Shown: positions 16,151 through 26,044, counted from the first letter of the stretch. The stretch: 64,000 nucleotides of DNA from Falsarthrobacter nasiphocae (GCF_031456275.1 NZ_JAVDUI010000001.1:62001-126000); one strand, 5' to 3'. Notes: generated by a model from the letters alone, not told the origin. Numbers and translations: made by a program.

Positions 16151-16957
16151 CTAGAGCAGCTTTCCAATCATGGTGACGAGGGCGATGCAGCCGAAGACAA
16201 CAATGGTCCCGCGCAGCACCGAGGCCGAGAGGCGGCGGGCGACGCGGCCGCCGAACGTGCCGCCCACGAAGCTCGAGACGGCGATGACGAGGACGGCGTC
16301 CCAGCGGATGCGCTCGAACGCGAAGAGGAGGTAGCTCGCGGCGGCCGTCATGTTGACGACGAGCACGAGGACGTTACGCAGGCCGTTGGACCGCTGGAAC
16401 CCGATCCCCGAGACGAGGATGCCGAGAATGGCGAGCAGGAGGACGCCCTGCGCCGCGACGAAGTACCCGCCATAGATGCCCGCGAGGAAGACGAGGACGG
16501 CCGTCACGGGCGTGATCCGGGTGCCTTCCACCGCGTCGGGGGGCGAGCCGGAGGCGCTCGCAGCGGCCTCCCGCCGTGCCGCGATGGCCCGCGCCAGGCG
16601 GGGCTGGAAGAGCACGCAGAGCACAGCGAGGACCGTCAGGACCGGCGCCACGTAGTTGAACACGGACGGGGGCAAGTGCAGCAGAAGGGACGAGCCCACG
16701 AGGCCGCCCGCAAGGGACGCGGGGATGAGCCTCAGCAGCTGGGGCCGGACCTCGCGGAGCTCGCGGCGGTAGGACAGCGCTCCAGAGAAATTGCCGGCGA
16801 TCAGGCCCATCGCGTTCGAGATGGAGGCCGTGACCGGCGGGAAGCCGAGGGCCACGAGCGTCGGGAACGTCACGAGGCTGCCGGAGCCCACGGCGACGTT
16901 GATGGCCCCCGCCCACAGGCCCGCCAGGGCGATGAGGACGATGTCGAGCGCGCTCAC
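16151..16957 (-). CDS. TauE/SafE-family (DUF81) anion permease
   Basis: The 268-residue membrane protein has about eight hydrophobic segments. The N-terminal repeat GLWAGAINVAVGSGSLVTFP is the typical DUF81 signature, echoed in the second half by AGIYGGYFVAAQGVLLL. Family members are linked to export of sulfite, sulfoacetate or related organosulfur anions; the substrate here is unknown. The gene lies 16 bp after the ABC ATPase gene and directly before the methyltransferase, suggesting a three-gene transcript. Confidence 0.85.
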   Translation of the reverse strand: MSALDIVLIALAGLWAGAINVAVGSGSLVTFPTLVALGFPPVTASISNAMGLIAGNFSGALSYRRELREVRPQLLRLIPASLAGGLVGSSLLLHLPPSVFNYVAPVLTVLAVLCVLFQPRLARAIAARREAAASASGSPPDAVEGTRITPVTAVLVFLAGIYGGYFVAAQGVLLLAILGILVSGIGFQRSNGLRNVLVLVVNMTAAASYLLFAFERIRWDAVLVIAVSSFVGGTFGGRVARRLSASVLRGTIVVFGCIALVTMIGKLL

Positions 16958-16973
16958 GGCGGCCCGTCAGGGA

Positions 16974-17759
16974 CTAGGCGCGAGCGGTGGCGAAGCGCCG
17001 ACCGCCGTCGACGCGGAGCTCAATGGCCATGCCGAACGTCTCGGACAGCTTCTCGGCCGTGAGGACGTCGTCGATCTCGCCGGCGGCCACGAGCGCGCCG
17101 TCCTTGAGGAGCGCGGCGTGCGTGAAGCCCGGCGGAACCTCCTCGACGTGGTGGGTCACGACGATCATCGCCGGGGCGCTCGGGTTCTTCGCAAGGTGCG
17201 TCAGGCGCGCGACGAGGTCCTCGCGCCCGCCCAGGTCGAGTCCGCCGCCCGGCTCGTCGAGGAGGAGGAGCTCGGGGTCAGTCATGAGGGCCCGGGCGAT
17301 CTGCACGCGCTTCTTCTCGCCCTCCGAGAGCTGGCCGAAGGGGCGGCTCAGCAGCGTGCCGACGCCCCACTGCTCCAGGAGCATGAACGCGCGGCGCTCG
17401 TCGAAGCGCTCGTACTCCTCCCGCCACCGGCCCGTCACGCCGTAGGCGGCGGTGACGACGGCGTCGAGGACCTTCTCCTCGGCCGGGATGTGGCCCATGA
17501 GCGCGGTCGAGGCCAGGCCCACGCGGGGGCGCAGCTCGAAGACGTCGACCTTGCCGAGCTGCTCCCCGAGGATGGACACGGTGCCCTTCGAGGGGTGCAT
17601 GCGGGCCGCGGCGAGCTGGAGCAGGGTGGTCTTGCCCGCGCCGTTGGGGCCCATGACAACCCAGCGCTCCCCCTCCTTCACGGTGAGGCTCACGGCGTCA
17701 AGCAGGTTCTTCGAGCCGCGAGTGACCGTCACGGAATCCAGGGAGAGCACATCAGTCAT
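16974..17759 (-). CDS. orphan ABC transporter ATP-binding protein
   Basis: The 261-residue single ABC ATPase has Walker A GPNGAGKTT (37-45), signature LSEGEKKR (about 143-150), Walker B LLLLDEP with the D-loop GGGLDLGG, and the H-loop histidine pair in VVTHHVEE. No membrane partner is adjacent: the TauE gene downstream is a secondary permease, not an ABC subunit. Its sequence resembles the ModF/YheS-like stand-alone ATPases. Start ATG 17759 has TAAGGT 6 bp upstream, back to back with the serB promoter. Confidence 0.85.
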   Translation of the reverse strand: MTDVLSLDSVTVTRGSKNLLDAVSLTVKEGERWVVMGPNGAGKTTLLQLAAARMHPSKGTVSILGEQLGKVDVFELRPRVGLASTALMGHIPAEEKVLDAVVTAAYGVTGRWREEYERFDERRAFMLLEQWGVGTLLSRPFGQLSEGEKKRVQIARALMTDPELLLLDEPGGGLDLGGREDLVARLTHLAKNPSAPAMIVVTHHVEEVPPGFTHAALLKDGALVAAGEIDDVLTAEKLSETFGMAIELRVDGGRRFATARA

Positions 17760-17765
17760 GCCTCC

Positions 17766-17797
17766 ACCTTAGCGCGGCGCCCCCGCCTCGTTAGGCT
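17766..17797. promoter_or_regulatory. back-to-back leaderless promoters, ABC ATPase (-) and serB (+)
   Basis: In the 44-bp divergent gap, minus-strand TAAGGT (17766-17771) ends 6 bp before the ATPase ATG and plus-strand TAGGCT (17792-17797) ends 6 bp before the serB ATG. The symmetrical layout leaves no room for untranslated leaders. Confidence 0.55.
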
Positions 17798-17803
17798 GGG
17801 GAC

Positions 17804-18742
17804 ATGACTGCGCGCCGCCCTGCCTCCCGCACCGACCCTGACCGCGCTCCATGGCGCGCCTCGTGCGTGGCCCTGGAGGGCGCGCTGGACGCTGCGGGCG
17901 CCGACCTCGAGTCACGCCTGACGGCGTGGGCGGGCCGCTGGAACGGCGTCCTCTCGCACCACCACGCACCGGGGATTCTCGCCTGGGCCGTCACCGGCTC
18001 AGCGGACGACGACGGGGCCGCCCGCGAGTCCTTCCGCTCCGAGTTCGACCCCGCGCTCGCGGGCCTTCACGGTGTGGCGCAGACCGCATTCGTCACGGGC
18101 CCCGCGGCCGCCCCGGGCCCGAAGGCCTTTGCGTTCGACGTCGACTCGACCCTCATCGAGGAGGAGGTCATCGAGCTGCTGGCGGCCAGGGCCGGCTCGC
18201 TCGAGGAGGTCGCGAGCGTCACGGCCGCCGCCATGCGCGGCGAGCTCGACTTCGCCGCCTCGCTCACCCGGCGCGTCGCCACACTGCGCGGACTTGAGAC
18301 GAGCGCCCTCGGGGAGGTCGCGGCCCAGGTGACGCCGACGACGGGGGCCGTGGCGTTCATCCGCCGCGCCGTGTCCGGGGGCCACGCGGTCGGGGCGGTC
18401 TCCGGGGGGTTCGAGGAGGTCCTCGCGCCCCACTCCGCCGAATGGGGTCTCACCGCGCACCTGGCCAATGCCCTTGAGACCGAGGACGGCCGCCTCACGG
18501 GCCGGGTGACGGGCGAGATTGTCACGGCGGAGACGAAGCGGCGATTCCTCCTCTCCCTCGGGGACGAGACCACGCGGGCCCGCATCGCGGTTGGGGACGG
18601 GGCCAACGATCTGGAGATGGTGCGGGCGGCCGACGTCGGCGTCGCCCTCTGCGCCAAGCCGGTGCTCGCGGAGGCCGCCGACGTGAGGCTCGACGTGCGC
18701 CACCTGGGCGCCCTTGAGGCGATCGTCTGCATGGACGCCTGA
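17804..18742 (+). CDS. serB: phosphoserine phosphatase
   Basis: The 312-residue HAD-superfamily enzyme hydrolyses phosphoserine to serine, the last step of serine synthesis. HAD motif I is DVDST (112-116, nucleophile Asp112), motif II is the serine in GAVSGGFE, and motif III/IV is VGDGANDLEM near 263-272. The glutamates of FAFDVDSTLIEEEVIELLA match SerB. The first 100 residues form a small N-terminal domain without a clear ACT signature. A strong hairpin follows the stop. Confidence 0.93.
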   Translation: MTARRPASRTDPDRAPWRASCVALEGALDAAGADLESRLTAWAGRWNGVLSHHHAPGILAWAVTGSADDDGAARESFRSEFDPALAGLHGVAQTAFVTGPAAAPGPKAFAFDVDSTLIEEEVIELLAARAGSLEEVASVTAAAMRGELDFAASLTRRVATLRGLETSALGEVAAQVTPTTGAVAFIRRAVSGGHAVGAVSGGFEEVLAPHSAEWGLTAHLANALETEDGRLTGRVTGEIVTAETKRRFLLSLGDETTRARIAVGDGANDLEMVRAADVGVALCAKPVLAEAADVRLDVRHLGALEAIVCMDA

Positions 18743-18756
18743 GGTCAGGCAGCGCA

Positions 18757-18792
18757 CAAGGCCCCCGCGGGCGTGCGCCTGCGGGGGCCTTG
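18757..18792. terminator. hairpin between serB and the convergent SDR gene
   Basis: Perfect 12-bp stem CAAGGCCCCCGC / GCGGGGGCCTTG with a 12-nt loop, between convergent genes. Confidence 0.75.
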
Positions 18793-18855
18793 TGGGCTTC
18801 GGTGGGGCCTGGGGCCTCGGGGACCGGGGCGCCTGGCCCTCGGGGAGGGCGGAGG

Positions 18856-19617
18856 CTACTCGGCGACGCCGAAGTGGCCCGCGCCGCCGACGTACTCGGT
18901 GTGGCCCGTGGGGACGTCGGCGGTGGCCATCGCCGCGACCTCGGCGCCGAACTCCTCGACGGAGTACAGGCGGCCGGCAGCCTCCCGGCGGGCCTCGATG
19001 GCACCCGGCTCCGCGCGGTTGAGGAGCGTGGCGGTCACGGTGCCCTCGATCATGTCCCCGGAGACGACGACAAGGCTGATGCCCTTCGCCTCGAGCTCGC
19101 CGAGGCGGTCCCGCAGCGCGTTCTCTCCGGCCTTCTTGCTCCGGGCGACGGGCTCGTAGGCGTCGAGGGTCGGATGGGACTCGATGAAGTGCGCCTGGTG
19201 GCTCGTGACGAAGACGACCCGGGCGCCGGACGGCATGTGCGGGAGCGCGGCGTCGAGCATGGCGACCTGGGCGTCGCGGTTGAGTCGAAGCGCGTAGTCC
19301 TCCCCCATGTCGGCCTCCATGCCGCCCGAGGCATTGAGGACGAGGACATCGACGTGACCGAAGGCCTCGACGGCCGCCGCGACGATGGCCTGGCGGCCCT
19401 CCTCGGACGTGAGGTCGCCCTGGACGGCGACGGCGCGGCCGCCCTCCGCCTCGATGCCAGCGACGACCTTGTTAGCGCGGGGCGCCTTCTGCCGGTAGTT
19501 GACGACGACGCCCGCGCCCTGGCGAGCGAGGATGCCCGCCGTCACGGCGCCGATGCCGCGGGAGGAGCCCGTGACGATGGCGCCCTTGTCCGCAAGCGGG
19601 GTGGTGTTCTCAGTCAT
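18856..19617 (-). CDS. SDR oxidoreductase with FabL/FabI-type active-site spacing
   Basis: The 253-residue protein has a classical cofactor motif TGSSRGIG (16-23) and LNASGG (94-99) where SDRs usually have NNAG. The usual Tyr-x3-Lys is absent: Val157 stands four residues before Lys161, but Tyr154 lies seven before it, giving Tyr-x6-Lys. That spacing is diagnostic of enoyl-ACP reductases (FabI, InhA and the SDR-like FabL of Bacillus). Ser139 in VTSHQ is present. The gene follows fabG on the same strand after 78 bp, recalling the fabG1-inhA pair of mycobacteria. Enoyl-ACP reductase activity is a hypothesis; an unrelated atypical SDR is the alternative. Confidence 0.78.
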   Translation of the reverse strand: MTENTTPLADKGAIVTGSSRGIGAVTAGILARQGAGVVVNYRQKAPRANKVVAGIEAEGGRAVAVQGDLTSEEGRQAIVAAAVEAFGHVDVLVLNASGGMEADMGEDYALRLNRDAQVAMLDAALPHMPSGARVVFVTSHQAHFIESHPTLDAYEPVARSKKAGENALRDRLGELEAKGISLVVVSGDMIEGTVTATLLNRAEPGAIEARREAAGRLYSVEEFGAEVAAMATADVPTGHTEYVGGAGHFGVAE

Positions 19618-19696
19618 GTCTGAAGTGCCCTTCTGGTCTGGGGGGCCGCCCGCTCACCGTGGCGGGGCGCGGCGCCCTCCGCGAAAGTGTGAGTGC

Positions 19697-21027
<1,331 letters not shown>

Positions 21028-21031
<4 letters not shown>

Positions 21032-21261
21032 ACCTCGTCGACATGCTCGGCTCGAGCCCGGCCGAGGCCACGCCGGAGGCCATCTGCGCGCGCCGAGGGT
21101 GCCGCCAGGCCGCCGTCGTGCGCCTGCTCTGGAACAACCCGCGGATCCACACGCCCGAGCGCCGGAAGGTCTGGCTCGCGTGCCCCGAGCACGCGCCGTG
21201 GCTGTCCGCGTACCTGTCCGAGCGCGAGCTCCTGCGCTCCACGGAGGAGATGGCCCCGTGA
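21028..21261 (+). CDS. small Cys/His protein, possible zinc binder, function unknown
   Basis: This 77-residue protein starts at GTG 21028, overlapping the DUF3099 stop by 4 nt, and its own stop overlaps the SURF1 start by 4 nt. It has Cys-x4-Cys (CARRGC) and Cys-x2-His (CPEH) about 27 residues apart, a plausible zinc site, and the segment VRLLWNNPRIHTPERRKVWLA between them. I recall similar short proteins at this place in other Micrococcales, sometimes labelled acetone carboxylase; nothing in the sequence supports that label. Its fixed place next to SURF1 suggests a role with heme-copper oxidase. Confidence 0.75.
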
Positions 21262-22205
21262 CCGAGCAGCGCCTCACGCAGCCCCTCCAGGGCCGAGAGC
21301 GGTGGAGGTTCCTCGCCTCGCCGCAGTGGGCCGGCTGGTTCCTGTTCACGTGCCTCATCGCCATCGTCTGCTCGATGCTCGGCCAGTGGCAGCTGCACCG
21401 CCGCGACGAGGTCCGCGCCACGAACGCGAAGGTCGCGGCGAACTACGACCGCAGCCCCGTCGCCTACGCCGAGGCCCGCGACCAGTTCGCGGACCTGGAC
21501 CCCAGCCAGGAGTGGCTGCCGGTCCGGGTGAGCGGCACGTACCTCGCGGAGAAGTCGACCGTCATCCGCAACCGCACCAACACGAGCCAGGCAGGCTACG
21601 ACATCGTCGTCCCGCTCCGCACCGCCTCGGGCGACGTCATCGCCGTGAACCGGGGCTGGGTCCCGCTCGGCAGCGCGGGCCAGGGCCGACCCGACGAGGT
21701 CCCCGCCCCGCCGTCCGGCGAGGTCACCGTGACGGTGAGACTGCGCCCGGGCGAGCCGCACATCGGCCGCAGCGCCCCCGCCGGCCAGGCCGCGTCCATC
21801 GAGCTGCCGTTCATCGCCGCCCAGACGGGCCTGCCGCTCGAGGAGAGCGCCTACGGGCAGCTCGTCTCGGAGGACCCGGCCCCCGCGCAGAGCCTCCGCC
21901 CCGGCGAGCGGCCCGCGACGGACGAGGGCCCGCACTTGTCCTACGCCATGCAGTGGTACACCTTCGGCCTCATGGCGTTCGTCGGCCTCGGCTACGCCGC
22001 CCGCCGCCACGCCCAGGACGTCGACGACGACCGCGAGTGGCAGGCCCGGCAGGACCTCGAGGCCGCCGGCGGCGCGCCGAGCGAGCTGAGCCACCCCGTG
22101 CTGCGAGCCAGCGAGAACGCGCAGCGGCGCAAGGCCGCGAAGGCCGGTCGCCGCGGAGGCCAGACGGACGAGGCCGAAGAGGACGCCCTCCTCGGACTCA
22201 CCTAG
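21258..22205 (+). CDS. SURF1-family cytochrome c oxidase assembly protein
   Basis: The 315-residue protein has the SURF1 topology: one membrane helix near 24-43 (WAGWFLFTCLIAIVCSMLGQWQL) and a second near 237-252 (YTFGLMAFVGLGYAARR), with an extracytoplasmic domain between them. Family motifs are LGQWQLHRR, VRVSGTYL, VPLRTASG and VNRGWVP. SURF1 proteins help insert heme a into subunit I of aa3 oxidase. The C-terminal 60 residues are a charged cytosolic tail. The GTG start overlaps the preceding gene's stop. ctaA and ctaB, which make the heme A cofactor, lie 12-14 kb away. Confidence 0.9.
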   Translation: MTEQRLTQPLQGRERWRFLASPQWAGWFLFTCLIAIVCSMLGQWQLHRRDEVRATNAKVAANYDRSPVAYAEARDQFADLDPSQEWLPVRVSGTYLAEKSTVIRNRTNTSQAGYDIVVPLRTASGDVIAVNRGWVPLGSAGQGRPDEVPAPPSGEVTVTVRLRPGEPHIGRSAPAGQAASIELPFIAAQTGLPLEESAYGQLVSEDPAPAQSLRPGERPATDEGPHLSYAMQWYTFGLMAFVGLGYAARRHAQDVDDDREWQARQDLEAAGGAPSELSHPVLRASENAQRRKAAKAGRRGGQTDEAEEDALLGLT

Positions 22206-22282
22206 CCGGCCTCCGGGCGGGCGGGATGCTCCGCCTCAGCCCGCGCCTGCGTTCCCTCACCCCAGGGCGGGGCCAGGCCTGA

Positions 22283-23881
22283 CTAAGCCAGCGTGACGAG
22301 CTCGAGGTACTCCGGGTTGAAGTGGTCCTCGATGCCGTCCGGGAGGACGACGACGCGTTCGGGGTTGAGGGCCTCGACGGCCCCCTCGTCGTGACTCACC
22401 ATGACGACGGCTCCCTCGTAGGACTCGAGGGCTCCCAGGATCTCCGCGCGCGAGGCGGGGTCCAGGTTGTTCGTCGGCTCGTCGAGCAGGAGGACGTTGG
22501 CGCTGGACGCGACGATCGTGGCGAGCGCCAGGCGCGTCTTCTCGCCGCCGGAGAGGACACCCGCGGGCTTGTCGACGTCGTCCCCCTGGAAGAGGAATGA
22601 CCCCAGGATGGTGCGCACCTCTGCGTCGTTGAGGTGGCCGCCGGCGGAGCGCATGTTCTCGAGGACGCTGCGCTCGTGGTCGAGGGTCTCGTGCTCCTGC
22701 GCGTAGTAGCCGATCCGCAGGCCATGGCCCGCGATGACCTCGCCCGTGTCCGGCTTGTCGACGCCCGCGAGCATGCGCAGGAGGGTCGTCTTGCCCGCGC
22801 CGTTGAGGCCGAGGATGACCACGCGGGAGCCTCGGTCGATCGCGAGGTCCACGCCCGTGAAGATCTCCAGTGAGCCGTAGGACTTCGAGAGCCCTTCGGC
22901 CGTGAGCGGGGTCTTGCCGCAGGGCGCGGGCTTCGGGAAGCGGAGCGCGGCGACGCGGTCCTGCTGGCGCTCGCCCTCGAGTCCCGTGAGCATGCGCTCG
23001 GCTCGCTTGATCATGTTCTGGGCGGCGACGGCCTTCGTGGCCTTCGCGCGCATCTTCTCGGCCTGGGCCATGAGCGCCGAGGCCTTCTTCTGCGCGTTCT
23101 GCATCTCGCGTCGGCGGGCCTTCTCGTCCGTCTCCCGCTGCTGAAGGTACTTCTTGAAGCCGAGGTTGTACATGTCGATCGTCGCGCGGTTCGCGTCGAG
23201 GTGGAAGACGCGGTTGACGGTCGCCTCAAGGAGGTCGACGTCGTGGGAGATGACGATGAGGCCACCCTCGTGCCCCTTGAGGAAGTCGCGCAGCCAGGTG
23301 ATCGAGTCCGCGTCGAGGTGGTTCGTGGGCTCGTCGAGGAGCATGGTCTCGGCGTCCGAGTACAGGATGCGCGCGAGCTCGACACGGCGGCGCTGACCGC
23401 CGGAGAGGGTGCGGAGCGGCTGCTCGAGGAGGCGCTCCGGGAGGGCGAGGTTGCTGCAGATCGCGGCGGCTTCGGACTCTGCGGCGTAGCCGCCCTGGGC
23501 CAGGAACTTCGCCTCGAGGCCGTCGTACTGGCGCATGGCTTTGGCCGCCACGGCAGGGTCGTCGCTCGCCATGTTCTCCTGGGCCGCGCGCATCTTGGCG
23601 GCCACGCCGTCCATGCCGCGGACGGAGAGGATGCGGTCCCGGGCCAGCTGCTCCATGTCCGGGGTGCGGGGGTCCTGCGGGAGGTAGCCGATCTCGCCTG
23701 AGCGCGTCACGGTGCCCGCGGCGGGCAGCGCCTCGCCGGCGAGGACCTTGGTGAGGGTCGTCTTGCCCGCGCCGTTGCGTCCGACGAGCCCGATCTTGTC
23801 CCCCCGGTCAACCCGGAAGTTCACCTCGTCCATGAGAAGTCGGGCCCCGGCCCGGAGCTCGAGGTCGGAAACGGTGATCAT
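22283..23881 (-). CDS. ABC-F ATPase (EttA/Uup-type translation factor or resistance protein)
   Basis: The 532-residue soluble protein has two ABC domains in tandem. The first has Walker A GRNGAGKTT (about 34-42), LSGGQRRR and LLDEPTNHLD. The second has GLNGAGKTT, LSGGEKTR and LLLDEPTNNLD. A charged helical linker of about 80 residues (REMQNAQKKASALMAQAEKMRAKATK) joins them, as in ABC-F proteins that enter the ribosomal E site. No membrane segments and no partner permease are present. The family includes translation regulators and antibiotic ribosome-protection proteins; the sequence alone does not separate these. Confidence 0.9.
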   Translation of the reverse strand: MITVSDLELRAGARLLMDEVNFRVDRGDKIGLVGRNGAGKTTLTKVLAGEALPAAGTVTRSGEIGYLPQDPRTPDMEQLARDRILSVRGMDGVAAKMRAAQENMASDDPAVAAKAMRQYDGLEAKFLAQGGYAAESEAAAICSNLALPERLLEQPLRTLSGGQRRRVELARILYSDAETMLLDEPTNHLDADSITWLRDFLKGHEGGLIVISHDVDLLEATVNRVFHLDANRATIDMYNLGFKKYLQQRETDEKARRREMQNAQKKASALMAQAEKMRAKATKAVAAQNMIKRAERMLTGLEGERQQDRVAALRFPKPAPCGKTPLTAEGLSKSYGSLEIFTGVDLAIDRGSRVVILGLNGAGKTTLLRMLAGVDKPDTGEVIAGHGLRIGYYAQEHETLDHERSVLENMRSAGGHLNDAEVRTILGSFLFQGDDVDKPAGVLSGGEKTRLALATIVASSANVLLLDEPTNNLDPASRAEILGALESYEGAVVMVSHDEGAVEALNPERVVVLPDGIEDHFNPEYLELVTLA

Positions 23882-23967
23882 GGGAGGGAGTCCTCGCGTA
23901 TCGTAGGGAGAAGGTCAACCCACCCAGTCTAGGGGGTTGCCCCAACTCGCACGATCAGGAGAACCAC

Positions 23968-24612
23968 ATGACTTCCGCCAAGCCCGCAACCGCGCCCAGA
24001 ATTGAACACCGTTCAGGACGGGCGGCCCTGCTGACCACCCCGGCCGGTCGGATCGCCGCCATCGCCGTCGGCGCAGCCTTCATCGCTGCGATGGTCCTCT
24101 CCCCCGCCGTCCAGCTCGTCCCGGGCATTCCGCTCACGTTCCAGATCCTCGCGATCGCCCTCGTCGCCTTCCTCTTCGACGGGCGCACGGCCTTCGCGGC
24201 CACCGCCCTGTACGTCCTCCTCGGCGCGCTCGGCCTGCCCGTGTTCGCGGGCTTCCGCTCCGGCATCGCCGTCCTGACGGGCCCGACGGGCGGCTACCTT
24301 CTCGGATTCATCCTCGCCGCAGGCCTCATGGGCTTCCTCGCCACCAAGGCCCACGCTCCGCTGCGCGCGGGACGCGTCCCGCTCGCCATCGGCATTCTCG
24401 TCGCCGCAGGCCTCGCGGGCGTCGCCCTCATCCACGTCGTGGGCGCACTCGGCCTCATGACGCTCGGCGGCATGGCCCCCGCCAAGGCCGTCGCATCCAC
24501 GACCGTGTTCCTGCCGTTCGACCTCGCCAAAATCGTCGTCGCCGCCCTCGTCGCAGCCCCCGTGCTGCGTGCGTTCCGCCGCCAGCTCCTCCGCCCGGGC
24601 CGGGCTGCATGA
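23968..24612 (+). CDS. bioY: biotin ECF transporter substrate-binding subunit
   Basis: This 214-residue membrane protein binds biotin in the ECF transporter. About six hydrophobic segments are present. BioY signatures seen are PGIPLTFQ, ALYVLLGALGLPVFAG and LTGPTGGYLLGF. ATG 23968 has AGGAG 7-8 bp upstream. The stop overlaps the bioM start (ATGA). An exact TGAAC-N3-GTTCA palindrome lies inside codons 12-16, so the 5' end of the gene may double as an operator for a BioQ-type repressor. Confidence 0.93.
   Translation: MTSAKPATAPRIEHRSGRAALLTTPAGRIAAIAVGAAFIAAMVLSPAVQLVPGIPLTFQILAIALVAFLFDGRTAFAATALYVLLGALGLPVFAGFRSGIAVLTGPTGGYLLGFILAAGLMGFLATKAHAPLRAGRVPLAIGILVAAGLAGVALIHVVGALGLMTLGGMAPAKAVASTTVFLPFDLAKIVVAALVAAPVLRAFRRQLLRPGRAA
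24003..24015. promoter_or_regulatory. TGAAC-N3-GTTCA palindrome, candidate BioQ-type operator
   Basis: TGAAC ACC GTTCA, a perfect 5+3+5 inverted repeat, lies 35 bp downstream of the bioY start codon. From memory, BioQ (the actinobacterial TetR repressor of biotin genes) binds TGAAC-N3-GTTAC/GTTCA-like 13-bp palindromes. The location inside the coding region is unusual; it could act as a roadblock, or a downstream transcript start could exist. Confidence 0.5.
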
Positions 24613-25322
24613 CCGAGCTCGTCCGCATGGAGGGCGTCGTCGTCGAAGGCGACGACCGTCTCCTCCTCGACGTGCCGCACCTCGTCCTCGACTCGCCCCG
24701 GACCGCAGTCATCGGCCCCAACGGCTCCGGCAAGTCCACCCTCCTGCGCCTCCTCAACGGCCTGACGGCCCCCACGCGCGGGCAGATCGCGGTGCTCGGC
24801 ACGGACGTCGTCGAGAACACGGCCGCCGCCCGGCAGCTTGTGGGGTTCGTCTTCTCGGACCCCTTGGCGCAGCTCCTGCTGCCCACGCCCCTGGAGGACG
24901 TGCGCCTGTCCATCCCCCGCCTGCGCGGGCGCGCCCAGGCCGAGGCCGCGCGAACGTGGCTCGCCCGCTGCGGCGCCGAGCACCTTGCCGAGGCGAGCGT
25001 CTACGAGCTCTCCAGCGGCGAGCGGCAGCGCGTGGCCCTGGCCTCCGTCCTCGCGGCCGAGCCGAGCCTCCTCGTCCTCGACGAGCCCACGACGCTCCTC
25101 GACCGGCTCAGCGTCCGCCGCCTCATGCGGCTCCTCGACAGCCTCGCCGTCCCGGTGCTCCTCGCAACCCACGACCTCGAGATCGCCTCGGCCTTCCCCC
25201 GCGTCCTCGCGGTGGAGGACGGGCGGATTGTCGACGACGGGCCTGGCGGCGAGGTCGTCCCCGCCTACGTTCGGCGCGTCGACGCCATGGACGGCAGCCC
25301 GGACGGGCCCGGGGTTCCATGA
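24609..25322 (+). CDS. bioM: biotin ECF transporter ATPase
   Basis: The 237-residue ABC ATPase energises biotin uptake. Walker A is GPNGSGKST (36-44), the Q-loop region has FVFSDPLAQLLLPT (the QNP/DP-type motif of ECF ATPases), the signature is LSSGERQR and Walker B is LLVLDEPTTLLD. Start and stop overlap bioY and bioN by ATGA, so the three products are made in coupled fashion. Confidence 0.92.
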   Translation: MTELVRMEGVVVEGDDRLLLDVPHLVLDSPRTAVIGPNGSGKSTLLRLLNGLTAPTRGQIAVLGTDVVENTAAARQLVGFVFSDPLAQLLLPTPLEDVRLSIPRLRGRAQAEAARTWLARCGAEHLAEASVYELSSGERQRVALASVLAAEPSLLVLDEPTTLLDRLSVRRLMRLLDSLAVPVLLATHDLEIASAFPRVLAVEDGRIVDDGPGGEVVPAYVRRVDAMDGSPDGPGVP

Positions 25323-26035
25323 GGGGAAGGCACCTCGGGCTGGGGGTCTTCGAGCCGGGCCGACACGGCGACGCGCGGCGCCTCCACGCCGCCGGACCCC
25401 GCTCCAAGGGCCTCGGCCTCTTCCTCGTCGCCATCGCCGCCTCCCTCGTGTGGCGGCAGCCGGACCCGCTCGTCTCCCTGGCCTCCGCGACGACCCTGGC
25501 CGCCGGGTCCGTGGGCCTCGCGGCCTGGGCCGGATTCGGCGCGCGCACGCTCCTGGCGTGGCTCGCTCCGTCCGTGTGGATCGTGCTCGCGCTCGCGGTG
25601 GCGCGCCTCGTGGGCGAGCCCCTCTCGCCCGCTGCGTGGGCCATCACCGCCGCGCAGGCCCTCTGCGTGGCCTCGGTCATCCTCCTCGCACGGCTCTTCG
25701 TCGCCACAACCAAGACGAGCGACCTCGTCGAGGCAATCACGCACGACATGGAGCCCCTCCGCCCCCTCGGCGCCCGCCCCGAGGTCTTCGCCCTCACCGT
25801 GGCCCTCGTCATCCGGTCGATCCCCATGCTCGGCGGCGCCGCATCCGCTGTGCGGGACGCCCACGCGGCGCGGGGACTCAAGCCGCGGCCGAGGAGCGTC
25901 GTCGCCCCCGTGGCCATGACTGCCGTGGCGACGACCATCGCGACCAGTGAGGCCCTGACCGCCCGCATGCTCCCGCGGGACGCCCACCGTGAGGCGCCCG
26001 AAACGCCCGACACCCCTCATGAGGGCCCCTCATGA
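25319..26035 (+). CDS. bioN: biotin ECF transporter transmembrane coupling subunit
   Basis: This 238-residue EcfT-type protein couples bioM to bioY. About five membrane helices occupy residues 30-190, and the cytosolic coupling helices carry SAVRDAHAARGLKPRPRS, the Ala-Arg-Gly box of EcfT proteins. ATG 25319 overlaps the bioM stop (ATGA). It is the last gene of bioYMN; the next gene starts 21 bp later but has its own -10 hexamer. Confidence 0.9.
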   Translation: MRGRHLGLGVFEPGRHGDARRLHAAGPRSKGLGLFLVAIAASLVWRQPDPLVSLASATTLAAGSVGLAAWAGFGARTLLAWLAPSVWIVLALAVARLVGEPLSPAAWAITAAQALCVASVILLARLFVATTKTSDLVEAITHDMEPLRPLGARPEVFALTVALVIRSIPMLGGAASAVRDAHAARGLKPRPRSVVAPVAMTAVATTIATSEALTARMLPRDAHREAPETPDTPHEGPS

Positions 26036-26044
26036 ATTCACGGC

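Noticed and set aside
15218-17062. 614-codon open frame on the plus strand opposite the methyltransferase and TauE genes
   Set aside because: Highly charged repetitive protein without domains, opposite two clear genes.
23882-23967. Biotin operator or riboswitch in the bioY upstream gap
   Set aside because: The 86-bp gap shows no palindrome or structured element; the only operator-like site is inside bioY.
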